NCBI RefSeq assembly: GCF_002157225.2
Contig: NZ_CP020038.1
Coordinates: forward strand, 3,998,501 to 4,062,500
DNA length: 64,000 nucleotides
DNA from: Agarilytica rhodophyticola
Lineage (GTDB): Bacteria; Pseudomonadota; Gammaproteobacteria; Pseudomonadales; Cellvibrionaceae
Reading direction: 5' to 3'
The stretch's first letter is position 1. The number at the start of each line of letters is the position of its first letter. Positions 17,886 through 26,108 of the stretch are shown here, piece after piece. The position numbers and the translations under genes are program-made. Under the pieces are notes generated by a model. It did not search any database. It was not told where the DNA came from and saw nothing but the letters and a program-made list of their open reading frames with translations.

Positions 17886-18196
17886 AAAGACACTTTACCC
17901 GAAAACACCCTAACCGAAAAAGCTTTACCTCAAAAGAATAACTTTTTCGCTTATCAAATAGATTGGACAATAAGATTTAAGACTATCATATAGTAGATTT
18001 CACATGGTGATAATAAATGCCATATTATTTGTAGCTGTTTTTATGTTCTTATGGATACCCAGAAACCATATAGCTTTACGAAAAACTAAAGTATTAAGTA
18101 CCTTAATCTCTAGTCACAAAAAAACTACAAAATGTCATTAATTGATGAAAATGAATAATAAAAAGATATAGAACAATATACTTTTCATTCTTACTA

Positions 18197-18814
18197 ATGA
18201 CAAAAGTCATCAGTATTGAATCCGACAAAGGGTGTAACAAAGCTAAAAATATGAAATTAAAAATAGGTGGTTGGGTACAACTTAATCAGAATATTGTGTA
18301 TGAGAATCCTTGGATAAAAGTATGCCACGATCACGTTGTACGGCCTAATGGTAGCGAAGGTATATATGGCGTTGTAAAACTCAAACTTAGAGGGGTGGGA
18401 ATAGTACCCATTGATAATTTTGGCAATACGTGGCTAGTTAGGCAAAGCCGATATGCAATCAACAAGAAAACCTGGGAAATTCCCAAAGGTGGCGCAATAG
18501 TAGGCGAGTCAGCTATTAATTGTGCACAACGGGAACTAAATGAAGAAGTAGGTATTATTGCTAAAAATTGGCAACTACTATTAGACCTTCACACGTCTAC
18601 TTCCATTAGCGACGAAAGCTGTTGCGTTTATCTGGCACAAGATATTCATCACGATAAACAATTATTAGATGAAACAGAAGATATTGAAGTTAGGAAAATA
18701 CCGTTAAGCCTTGCTGTTAAGATGGCCTCGGAAGGTGAGATTTCAGATGCAACCTCTGTGTGTGCACTGTTAAAGGCAGCTAACATTGTTCATGTGGATA
18801 AGTTGGCCATATAA
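18197..18814 (+). CDS. Nudix hydrolase
   Basis: A 205-residue Nudix hydrolase. The Nudix box is complete: from GGAIVGE to REL and EEVGI in the G-x5-E-x7-RE-U-x-EE-x-G-U arrangement (about residues 97-119). The flanking fold fits the ADP-ribose / nucleoside-diphosphate sugar pyrophosphatase group, with RQSRYAINKKTWEIPKGG before the box as in ADP-sugar pyrophosphatases (NudF-like). Such enzymes cleave a nucleoside diphosphate linked to another moiety using Mg2+. The start is uncertain: ATG 18197 has no ribosome site, and ATG 18251 (MKLKIGGWVQ) would still include the whole domain. It is alone on its strand and is followed by a terminator at 18896-18921. Confidence 0.85.
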   Translation: MTKVISIESDKGCNKAKNMKLKIGGWVQLNQNIVYENPWIKVCHDHVVRPNGSEGIYGVVKLKLRGVGIVPIDNFGNTWLVRQSRYAINKKTWEIPKGGAIVGESAINCAQRELNEEVGIIAKNWQLLLDLHTSTSISDESCCVYLAQDIHHDKQLLDETEDIEVRKIPLSLAVKMASEGEISDATSVCALLKAANIVHVDKLAI

Positions 18815-18860
18815 TCTTTAGGGCCTGCTCACACTAGTTTAATTGGGTGAAATCAGAAAC

Positions 18861-18896
18861 GATGTGTGAAGAGATGTATGGGAAGATGTATGGGAA
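18861..18896. repeat. Short tandem repeat, 12-base unit
   Basis: Two identical units GATGTATGGGAA (18873-18884 and 18885-18896) follow a diverged third unit, GATGTGTGAAGA (18861-18872). The array lies between the Nudix gene and its terminator. It is too short and spacer-free to be CRISPR, and probably arose by slippage. Confidence 0.55.
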
Positions 18897-18921
18897 GAAG
18901 CGTGCAAAAAACCACGCTTCT
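18896..18921. terminator. Terminator between convergent Nudix and beta-propeller genes
   Basis: AGAAGCGTG (18896-18904) pairs perfectly with CACGCTTCT (18913-18921) around an A-rich 8-base loop. It lies 82 bases after the Nudix stop and 22 bases from the end of the opposing gene, and probably serves both. It has no long T-run. Confidence 0.6.
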
Positions 18922-18942
18922 AAAATGAACGGATAGATAGTG

Positions 18943-20604
18943 TTAACGGTCTTGAAACTTATAGATGGTGGCCGTTGCATCGCCATTCACATATACAGCG
19001 CCACGTTTATCCACCTCTACATCATTGATAAGACCAAGGGGCAAGCCATTTGGTAGCGCCGACTGAAATTCTAAGTTATCGAGAAGTGTGGTAATTTCAC
19101 CACTGTTTAGGTCTATCTGTTTTAGCTTACCACTGCCTCCCTCAACCACAACTAAGCGATTACCGGGACGAATAGCGATACCTTCAGGACCATCAAAAAC
19201 TGTATCTGTCACAGCTTCGGCAGTCGAAAGTATTTGCCCATCACGAACAACTTGGAATACACGTCCTTGCACCGTATCACTCACATAAAGATTATCACCA
19301 CTAGATGCGATACCGGCAGGAAATGCCAAACCACTGAAAAGGGTTTTGCGATTATTTAAGCGCTGTCCTGATGCTAAAACAACGCTACCAGTACCCGCCT
19401 CTGTTACGGCAACACCACCCATAAAGAGTTCAGCATCAATGGGTAAAGCAAAAGGAGTAAGGTTTTTGGCAGTACGAGTATTTCTATCCCAAATGGCGGC
19501 GCTACCTGTTAACGCATCAAGCAGGAGTAAACGTCGATTATCGAGAGCTTCAATAGCAAGCGGCACAAAAGGTAAAGGTCCTATACCAAAAATGCTTCTT
19601 ACTGTTTCGTAGTTTTGCCCTGAATTTTTATTAAAAGTGCGCAAGGTTTGCAATTCACTGGCAACAACAGTGTTGCCTTGCAACGCAAGACTTAAAGGAA
19701 TATTCAGTCCACCTGGACTCACCACGCGAAAACCACCATAGGGATAGACTTCGGCAATAAAAGCATCGGCGGAGCTGGAAACATATAAACGGTCATTCAT
19801 ATCAAAAGCCAAGTTATCCAAACCGACTGGAAAACGAGCTAATACCTTGCGTCGACCAGTATTAAGGTCAATACGCACAACTTCTCCAGTGCCCTGGCTT
19901 ACCCCGTAGAGCTCTCCTTGAGAATTAAATTTTACTGCCGCTGGCACAGGCCAATGAGTAGTTACGTCGGTAATTTCTTTGGTTTCTAAATCAAGTTTGA
20001 TCACTCGGTTTTCAAACCAGCGGGTAAGATACAGCGAGCCATCCAACCAATCCATCGCATTTGATGCGCAACCTGGGACACCGTCAAGGATCACTGTCGG
20101 CGGTGTTAGTCCTAGAGGATCAGCTTCAAAAAGTCCATTAGTCTCAGCAAAACATTGGGCGAAGAAAACTCGACCATCATCGGATATAGTAATAGGATTT
20201 GCCGAAGGTATATCTTGCGCAATCGTATTGAACTGGCCTTGTGGCGATAAGCTAAAAACAAAGCCTGCTGCAATATCGGTCCAAAACAATGAACCATCGG
20301 CAGCAAAGGCTAAATCATCTGGAAAAAACACGCCTTGCTGAGGGCCAAGACGATTAATTATTTGGCCGCTTTCAGGATTCATAACAGTAATGGATTGGCC
20401 AAGGGAACTGGCGATATAAAGCAAGCCATTATTATCAAAGAACAAACCATTAGCACTGCCAACAATGGGAACACCCTGTACAAGCACATTATCGTTTTGT
20501 TTCGCTGTACTAGGATGGCCTCTCTGAGTATTAGTCATATCGATAGCATAGGAATTTAACGTAATACCAAACAATAATGTTAAAATATAATAATATCTGC
20601 GCAT
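18943..20604 (-). CDS. Exported NHL/SMP-30-type beta-propeller protein
   Basis: A 553-residue exported beta-propeller. After a signal peptide (ITLNSYAID) the chain is built of repeats of the NHL/SMP-30 kind: ANGLFFDNNGLLYIASSLGQSITVMNPESG, PDDLAFAADGSLFWTD, LAFDMNDRLYVSSSADAFIAEVYP and FPAGIASSGDNLYVSDTVQGRVFQVV. These point to two propellers or one large one of roughly 9-10 blades. No catalytic metal site of true SMP-30 lactonases is certain. Such proteins bind ligands or act as periplasmic lyases or lactonases. It shares a short divergent spacer with the YdjM-like gene. It is a single gene with no partner to suggest a substrate. Confidence 0.75.
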   Translation of the reverse strand: MRRYYYILTLLFGITLNSYAIDMTNTQRGHPSTAKQNDNVLVQGVPIVGSANGLFFDNNGLLYIASSLGQSITVMNPESGQIINRLGPQQGVFFPDDLAFAADGSLFWTDIAAGFVFSLSPQGQFNTIAQDIPSANPITISDDGRVFFAQCFAETNGLFEADPLGLTPPTVILDGVPGCASNAMDWLDGSLYLTRWFENRVIKLDLETKEITDVTTHWPVPAAVKFNSQGELYGVSQGTGEVVRIDLNTGRRKVLARFPVGLDNLAFDMNDRLYVSSSADAFIAEVYPYGGFRVVSPGGLNIPLSLALQGNTVVASELQTLRTFNKNSGQNYETVRSIFGIGPLPFVPLAIEALDNRRLLLLDALTGSAAIWDRNTRTAKNLTPFALPIDAELFMGGVAVTEAGTGSVVLASGQRLNNRKTLFSGLAFPAGIASSGDNLYVSDTVQGRVFQVVRDGQILSTAEAVTDTVFDGPEGIAIRPGNRLVVVEGGSGKLKQIDLNSGEITTLLDNLEFQSALPNGLPLGLINDVEVDKRGAVYVNGDATATIYKFQDR

Positions 20605-20741
20605 AACTAAGCCTGTTTTGTTGTAATGTCTTATAAATGGTAAAGACTTTCAAACAAGCAAACTAGATTGAGCCACGCCAGTATAGAAGCCATCTCAAAT
20701 TTTTGTTAGCACGTTAAATATTGATTTTAGGAAAATACATC

Positions 20742-21251
20742 ATGCCATTTACTCCTTTTCATATGGGTACAGGAATAAGCATAAAAGCGCTCTTACAAGG
20801 TAGCTTCAGTCTTATGGTATTTGGTTGGACACAAATCGTGATGGATATACAACCTCTAGTTGTACTAATCACTGGCGAAGGACATTTACATGGTTTTAGT
20901 CATACCTACATAGGGGCGTGTTTACTTGCGATCTTCAGTGCATTGTCTGGAAAATATTTGTCTGAAATAGCGCTAAAGATGGTACAGCGTCGTCCTATTC
21001 ATATTGCTTGGTGGGTATCTTTGCTAAGTGCATTTGTTGGTAGCTTTAGCCATGTGCTGCTCGATAGTATTATGCATGCAGATATGGAGCCTTTTTTCCC
21101 CTTTAGCGAAATAAATCCAATATTAGGAATAATTTCAATACCGGCATTACATAAGTTATGTATATATCTCGGACTTTTTGGCGCAGCTGCATATTTTGTC
21201 ATTCATATTTATCTATCAAAAAAACACGAGCAGAGGAATAGAAAGGATTAA
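20742..21251 (+). CDS. YdjM-like integral membrane protein (predicted metal-dependent hydrolase family)
   Basis: A roughly 169-residue membrane protein beginning MPFTPFHMG, the characteristic opening of the YdjM / LexA-regulated-type membrane-bound metal-dependent hydrolase relatives (DUF457/DUF4184 group). Histidines of the presumed metal site are seen in PFH near the N-terminus, GHLHGFSHTY, and SFSHVLLDSIMH. Four or five hydrophobic spans are present. An open frame starts at TTG 20721, but the AGGAAA ribosome site at 20730-20735 fits ATG 20742. Enzymatic activity of the family is unproven. Confidence 0.75.
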   Translation: MPFTPFHMGTGISIKALLQGSFSLMVFGWTQIVMDIQPLVVLITGEGHLHGFSHTYIGACLLAIFSALSGKYLSEIALKMVQRRPIHIAWWVSLLSAFVGSFSHVLLDSIMHADMEPFFPFSEINPILGIISIPALHKLCIYLGLFGAAAYFVIHIYLSKKHEQRNRKD

Positions 21252-21275
21252 TTAGCTCATTTTAATCAGCTAATT
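21250..21275. terminator. Hairpin between convergent YdjM-like and adenylation-domain genes
   Basis: AATTAGCT (21250-21257) pairs with AGCTAATT (21268-21275) around a 10-base loop. It covers the last base of the YdjM-like gene and the stop of the opposing gene, so it may end both transcripts. Confidence 0.5.
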
Positions 21276-22058
21276 CACTATATTATGAGCTAAGATTGCA
21301 TCGCAAGCATATTTACACGGGACTAAAACCAATGTAGCCCCCTGTATAATAGGCAAGAAAAGTTGAGGTAGACAAAGAGTTTTTAGCGCGGATAAAGTAG
21401 TTAAAAAATATTTCCTCGTTGAACGATCAAGTCTTGCGAGTAAAAAGTGACTCATAGTAAGACGAGAAATATTTATCTGCTGCAGTACTATATCTTCTTC
21501 ACCGTCGACTCTACTGTCTACTATTTTGTGCTCGCGTGTACCGTAGCATGGAATTAACGAAGTACATGCAGGTAATCTTGGATCTATTGGAGACTCGATA
21601 TTGCCCCCACAATAAGCCGATAAATCATCATGTACATATCCCATAAATGTTAACTTAGGATTAGCTAATGTGTTAAATAGATGACGCTGTTTAAAATCGG
21701 TTAATACCATTTCCACCCCAGCAGAAACCACCATAGTATTTAGGAGAGAGGCAGATAAATTAGAATCGAGAGCTAAATAGCTTCCTCCTATCTTTAAAAC
21801 CGCCAATAAAGCGACAATAAAATCGGTAGTAAGCGGCAGAAGAACAGCAACTTTAGATGAAGGGCCCAATCCTCGATGTAATAGATAACGTGCTAATTTA
21901 TTGGCTCGTCGATTCAACTGGCGATAGCTAGTCTTATCCCCATTGACAATTACCGCACACGCGTGCGGCAGCATTTCGGCCTGTTCTTCTATAAGGCTAA
22001 CAAAGTCCAAATTTGGCACCATTACTTGCTGAACCTGAAGCGCTTTCACTATCGACAA
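21270..22058 (-). CDS. Truncated AMP-binding (adenylation-domain) protein, possible pseudogene
   Basis: The first third of this 262-residue protein is a clear NRPS/acyl-CoA synthetase adenylation N-subdomain: FVSLIEEQAEMLPHACAVIVNGDKTSYRQLNRRANKLARYLLHRGLG, then VAVLLPLTTDFIVALLAVLKIGGSYLALD (A1 and A2 motifs). The nucleotide-binding A3 motif (YTSGTTGxPKG) should come near residue 165, but the text there is ACTSLIPCYGTREHK, so the loop is gone. Later pieces (LCLPQLFLPIIQGATLVLVP) still match the family. The chain stops at half the usual length, without A5-A10. It is very unlikely to adenylate anything. The start is TTG 22058 or ATG 22022. A strong Fur box lies about 215 bases upstream, suggesting descent from an iron-regulated siderophore gene. 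Confidence 0.65.
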   Translation of the reverse strand: MSIVKALQVQQVMVPNLDFVSLIEEQAEMLPHACAVIVNGDKTSYRQLNRRANKLARYLLHRGLGPSSKVAVLLPLTTDFIVALLAVLKIGGSYLALDSNLSASLLNTMVVSAGVEMVLTDFKQRHLFNTLANPKLTFMGYVHDDLSAYCGGNIESPIDPRLPACTSLIPCYGTREHKIVDSRVDGEEDIVLQQINISRLTMSHFLLARLDRSTRKYFLTTLSALKTLCLPQLFLPIIQGATLVLVPCKYACDAILAHNIVN

Positions 22059-22270
22059 AACACTATTAGTGTACTGAGTAATAGATGCATTTATGTTTAC
22101 GCCTATATCTGTGCACAGCGCATCACTCCCCTTTCAGGTGTCAACAAACATTCGATCAAATTTCAAACAAAAGTATTCTCGTGAAGAAAATGCCGTTACT
22201 GTGCATGTATTTAAGCGAAAGCATATTCCGCTACGACGATAAAAATGGTATCAGCGAACGCAAGCAATGT

Positions 22271-22291
22271 AAATGATATTGATTATCATTT
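22271..22291 (-). promoter_or_regulatory. Fur box
   Basis: TGATATTGATTATCA at 22274-22288 matches the 7-1-7 Fur consensus (TGATAAT-N-ATTATCA) at 14 of 15 bases, with an AA/TT flank extending the symmetry. The nearest gene that could use it is the minus-strand adenylation-domain gene starting at 22058 or 22022. On the plus strand there is no gene for 1.2 kb. Confidence 0.7.
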
Positions 22292-22642
22292 AAAGAAATG
22301 CTAACCTTACAATCATAGTGAACTAGGCAGAGAATGGAACGCCAATCGTAGGTAGCAGTCTATATTTTTACTTGGTTTTTCGCTTAGGCCCATCAAAACC
22401 GCGAGAAAGATAACGCGAGTTTGGAAAATATATGAAAAAACCGCAATAAAGTTTCCATAATAGTAATAGATAGTTGATTAGAATGACTTATACATGAAGC
22501 TCCTTTATTAAGTCGTTACCCTATATTTATACGGAGGAGTTAATACCTTAATCGAGTAATCCACGTATACAAACAAAGACGGACGAGTACTTATGTCCTA
22601 AATAAGCTGTTAACAATGTGGCAAGAACGTTTTAGAGGTTTG

Positions 22643-22882
22643 TCGTACTTCTAAATAAGCCCAGAAGGCTTTTTATGAAAGGTTGTGAAGCACTAATAAT
22701 AAAGCGATTTATTGTTACGTGTTTTTCAAAATATTTTCATTCCTTGAGGGAGGGAGGCATTTAGGTATTTTTATTTTCGTGTTATTTGATGTTTTAAAAA
22801 CATCCGTACTCCTGCAACCTAGCACAAAAATTATTTTAATACTTAAAAGCCGGAAGCCATCTGGGCTTATTTAGAAGTCCGA
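22643..22882. mobile_element. MITE-like element with 28-bp imperfect terminal inverted repeats
   Basis: The left end (22643-22670) and right end (22855-22882) are inverted copies of each other, 26 of 28 bases matching; the core is ACTTCTAAATAAGCCCAG. The 240-base element carries no gene, so it would be non-autonomous. I could not define a target-site duplication. A partial relative (GTACTT, then CTAAATAAGC) occurs just upstream at 22587-22607. Confidence 0.6.
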
Positions 22883-23034
22883 TCAATTACCTAAGACGGT
22901 ATACAAGTTTTTAATCGTGGTATCACCTCATAGCAATCTAGCTATTCCTTCCTGTTTTATGTAAGACACACCTACCCTAGCCTGGAAACCTCTACATTGG
23001 CATACTAAATATTGAATTAGACGCTAAATAACAT

Positions 23035-23053
23035 GATAATGAGAACTTTTATC
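23035..23053 (+). promoter_or_regulatory. Fur-like site in the gene-poor region
   Basis: The 19 bases starting GATAATGAGAAC match the classical Fur 19-mer (GATAATGATAATCATTATC) at 15 positions, chiefly in the left half and the last five bases. No intact gene begins nearby; feoA starts 500 bases downstream. It may be a relic of a lost iron-regulated gene. Confidence 0.4.
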
Positions 23054-23498
23054 ACATCCTAAATAATAGAAGATAAGACATTTATGGCACATTTAGGTGG
23101 AATATGAATTTTATAGATTCATATAGAAGAGCTCTTAGGTAGGTTATGTAGAAAGCCCATTGAATTAATGTTGAACACATAGCGATATCTAGAGAAGTAG
23201 AAATTGAACAAGAAGAAATTAATCGCGCCATTTTTCTTCAAAATAATCACGAATGCAGCTCACAATAGAACTATTGTGCAAGCGAGTGGTTTAACACTAT
23301 TAATATTGAAAATCGAGAATTTTATCTTTTACAGCATGAATACTGACAACAGGCCTAATAGGCGGTAGCGATAAATAGCATAGGCCGTCACATAGCATTT
23401 CGTTTGGCTTTTAACCACACTTTTGCAGGTTAACGATGTTCATATTTCATACATGATCAATTTTCAATATATAAGTTTAAATTAAGAAAACAAAGCCT

Positions 23499-23517
23499 GG
23501 AAATGTTGATTATTTCC
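23499..23517 (+). promoter_or_regulatory. Candidate Fur site upstream of feoA
   Basis: GGAAAT and ATTTCC form a perfect 6-bp inverted repeat with a 7-base centre, 19 bases in all, 39 bases before the feoA start. It matches the Fur 19-mer at 12 positions only. The symmetry, length and position suit Fur control of feoAB, but the match is weaker than that at 22271. Confidence 0.4.
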
Positions 23518-23556
23518 ATGTTGGTATTAACAAAGAATTAACGATCAGTATTTTAT

Positions 23557-23781
23557 ATGACGCTTGCAGAACTAAAACAGAACCAATTAAGCCGCATTAC
23601 CGGCTTTTCTCAAACAGGCGAAACATTAAACCGTCTGCAAACTCTCGGCGTAATTCCCGGCGCGACAGCTAAAATACTTCGCAGCGCGCCATTGGGTGAC
23701 CCATTGCAAGTGCGTGTCGACAATACTTTGTTAAGTATTCGCGCTGCAGATGCCAAACAAATTCATGTGGAATGTTTATGA
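23557..23781 (+). CDS. feoA: Ferrous iron transport protein A
   Basis: A 74-residue SH3-like FeoA protein: LSRITGFSQTGETLNRLQTLGVIPGATAKILRSAPLGDPLQVRVDNTLLSIRAADAKQIHVE, matching the family throughout. FeoA is a small cytosolic protein required for FeoB-mediated Fe2+ uptake and probably contacts its G domain. The gene overlaps feoB (ATGA at 23778-23781), showing translational coupling. No feoC follows feoB. A candidate Fur palindrome precedes it. The ribosome site is not obvious. Confidence 0.95.
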   Translation: MTLAELKQNQLSRITGFSQTGETLNRLQTLGVIPGATAKILRSAPLGDPLQVRVDNTLLSIRAADAKQIHVECL

Positions 23782-25889
23782 AAACATTTCGTATAGCATT
23801 AGCTGGCAACCCAAACTGCGGAAAAACAACGCTTTTCAATGATTTAACCGGCTCCAGACAAAAAGTTGCCAATTGGGCGGGGGTAACTGTTGAAAAGAAG
23901 ACGGGGATTTTTAAACTCGACCAACATCATATCGATGTGACCGATCTACCAGGAATTTATTCTTTGAATTCTGAGGATCGGGGCCTCGATGAAGAAATAG
24001 CACGCAATTTTCTCTATCAAGACGCTCCCGATTTGGTCTTCAACATTGTTGATGCCGCCAACCTTAATAGACACCTGCTTCTTACCCAGGAATTACTAGC
24101 ATTAGGATGTCCCACGATCGTTATCCTTAATATGATGGATGTGGCGCGCCAACAGGGTGTCGAGATCGATATCGAGCAGTTGCAAAATCGTCTTGGCGTG
24201 CCAGTAGTACCAATAGTAGCCAGCCGTAATGAAGGCTTACCTGAACTGCGCACCCTAACCCAAAAAATTATTGAGCAACCCGATTTCTTAAATACGCCGA
24301 ACTCAGCGATTGTCGGCTCAGAAAGCTCTCTTGCCGAGCGCTACCACTGGATTAAAGAACAGACCGGTGATGTGGTCATGTTCTCCCCGCAGACCACATC
24401 TCTTACGGAAAAAATTGATCGGATAGTGCTAAATCGATGGCTAGGTATCCCGATTTTCCTGTTAATGATGTACTTGATGTTTATGCTAGCCATTAACTTG
24501 GGTGCGGTATTTATAGATTTTTTTGATATCTTCCTGGGGGCTTTATTGGTTGATAGCCTTGGCGGCGCACTCGGTAGTATCGGAGCTCCAGACTGGTTAG
24601 TTACTATCGTCGCCGATGGTATTGGCGGTGGCATTCAACTGGTAGGCACATTTATTCCCGTTATTGGCTTTTTATACCTTTGTCTTAGCGTACTTGAAGA
24701 TTCTGGTTATATGGCGCGAGCCGCTTTTGTGGTCGACCGTTTGATGTCAAGAATTGGCTTGCCAGGCAACTCCTTTGTGCCGCTCATTATTGGCTTTGGC
24801 TGTAACGTACCATCAGTGATGGCCTCTCGTTCACTTACCCGTGAGCAAGATCGCCTGTTAACTATTGCCATGGCACCATTTATGTCGTGTGGGGCAAGAC
24901 TTACAGTTTATGCTTTATTTGCCGCCGCTTTCTTTCCTAATAATGGCACCACCATAGTTTTTGCGCTATATATGTGTGGAATATTAGTGGCTGTTTTTAC
25001 AGGCTGGCTATTTCGAAAAACACTGTTTTCTGGTCAAGCATCACCATCCTTTCAAGAGATGCCTGCCTATCACATTCCAACCTTACGTAATATTCTCACC
25101 ACCAGTTGGCACAGGCTACGAGGCTTTATTGTAAGAGCCGGCAGCACCATAATTAAAGTGGTTACAGTGCTGACGATTGTCAATTCCATTGGTATTGACG
25201 GCAGTTTTGGCAATCAAGACAGCCAAGATTCAATGCTAAGTAAAATAGGCAAGACCTTAACACCCGTGCTCGCACCCATTGGTGTTAAGGAAGAGAATTG
25301 GCCAGCCACTGTAGGTATATTCACCGGCGTTTTTGCCAAAGAAGCTGTTGTGGGAACACTGGATGCTCTATACCAAGATGTAGCCGGAGAGAGCGCTGAT
25401 GAGCAAGACGATTCTTCTCTATTAAACAGCACGGTAGAAGCCTTCGTATCTATTGGCAACAACTTACTGGACTTAAGTAATGCACTACTCGACCCAATAG
25501 GTTTAGGCAGTGTTAGCGATAGCGCTGATGAACAAGGTGTCTCAAATACCGGCCTAAGAGCGATGCAATCTCTATTCGAAACACATTTTGCTGCTTTTTG
25601 TTATTTGGTTTTGATTCTGCTTTACACGCCTTGTGTCGCGGTAATCGGAGCTATGCAGAGAGAGTCGGGGTGGTATTGGTCGAGTTTGGTTGTCGCCTGG
25701 TCGAGCTTTTTAGCCTATTGGACAGCCAGTTGCCTCTACCAGATTGGCACTTTTATGCAACATCCTAAGTTTTCCATCCCATGGTTACTTGGCGCTAGTG
25801 CAGCGATGTACTTAGCAGTTCTAGGTTTACGACGTTTAGGTGAAAAATCTTTAAGCAAGAACGAGAATATCATTGCATCTTCAAGATAG
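23778..25889 (+). CDS. feoB: Ferrous iron transporter B
   Basis: Fe2+ transporter with an N-terminal GTPase-like domain, 703 residues from the ATG at 23778 that overlaps the feoA stop (an ATG at 23772 is also in frame). G1 is GNPNCGKTT (residues 10-18), G3 DLPG, G4 NMMD. After a short helical GDI-like domain come two Gate-type membrane halves; conserved pieces are LEDSGYMARAAFVVDRLM, GFGCNVPSVMASR, and FAKEAVVGTLDALY. The length is somewhat below E. coli FeoB (773). The C-terminus lacks the FeoC-like extension. It imports Fe2+ under low oxygen or acid conditions, and a Fur-type site upstream fits iron repression. Confidence 0.97.
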   Translation: MKTFRIALAGNPNCGKTTLFNDLTGSRQKVANWAGVTVEKKTGIFKLDQHHIDVTDLPGIYSLNSEDRGLDEEIARNFLYQDAPDLVFNIVDAANLNRHLLLTQELLALGCPTIVILNMMDVARQQGVEIDIEQLQNRLGVPVVPIVASRNEGLPELRTLTQKIIEQPDFLNTPNSAIVGSESSLAERYHWIKEQTGDVVMFSPQTTSLTEKIDRIVLNRWLGIPIFLLMMYLMFMLAINLGAVFIDFFDIFLGALLVDSLGGALGSIGAPDWLVTIVADGIGGGIQLVGTFIPVIGFLYLCLSVLEDSGYMARAAFVVDRLMSRIGLPGNSFVPLIIGFGCNVPSVMASRSLTREQDRLLTIAMAPFMSCGARLTVYALFAAAFFPNNGTTIVFALYMCGILVAVFTGWLFRKTLFSGQASPSFQEMPAYHIPTLRNILTTSWHRLRGFIVRAGSTIIKVVTVLTIVNSIGIDGSFGNQDSQDSMLSKIGKTLTPVLAPIGVKEENWPATVGIFTGVFAKEAVVGTLDALYQDVAGESADEQDDSSLLNSTVEAFVSIGNNLLDLSNALLDPIGLGSVSDSADEQGVSNTGLRAMQSLFETHFAAFCYLVLILLYTPCVAVIGAMQRESGWYWSSLVVAWSSFLAYWTASCLYQIGTFMQHPKFSIPWLLGASAAMYLAVLGLRRLGEKSLSKNENIIASSR

Positions 25890-25909
25890 GGCAACTTTTC
25901 ATTGCCCTA
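25887..25909 (+). terminator. Hairpin at the end of feoB
   Basis: TAGGGCAA (25887-25894, including the feoB stop) pairs perfectly with TTGCCCTA (25902-25909) around a 7-base loop. No T-run follows, so it is either a weak terminator or a 3'-end protecting hairpin. Confidence 0.4.
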
Positions 25910-26108
25910 CTGTCGTAATGCTATTACCGTTGTCTCATTTGCTGCACTGCTCGACTGGTTACTTTATCTTTACTAGCGGCTCAATATAATTAATCTACTT
26001 TTTTATCAAGGTAATCCATCCATTAACACCTTAATCTTCTAATTAATTTGCGAACACGCTTAAACTTGATAGCCTAAACTTGGCAAAAAATCGATTGTTT
26101 TTTGCTCG

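Larger units (their letters stand above)
22292..23498. other. 1.2 kb gene-poor region upstream of feoAB
   Basis: I find no intact gene. It holds a MITE-like element (22643-22882), a Fur-like site (23035-23053) and, at 23164-23268 on the plus strand, a 34-codon open frame without a start codon whose product (EVEIEQEEINRAIFLQNN) looks protein-like. That fragment vaguely recalls the N-terminus of parvulin-type peptidyl-prolyl isomerases, too weakly to call. The picture is of decayed genes. Confidence 0.4.

Noticed and set aside
18819-18827. A complete second copy of the 53522 MITE after the Nudix gene
   Set aside because: Only nine bases of the terminus match (TAGGGCCTG) and no partner end is found nearby.
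18861-18896. Short repeat array as a possible CRISPR
   Set aside because: Units are 12 bases, adjacent without spacers, and there are no cas genes.
19979-20341. Plus-strand open frame of 120 codons opposite the beta-propeller gene
   Set aside because: A shadow of the repetitive propeller sequence; no start context or recognisable product.
23164-23268. Parvulin-type isomerase remnant
   Set aside because: The 34-codon fragment only vaguely resembles a PpiC N-terminus and lacks a start codon; not enough to annotate as a pseudogene.
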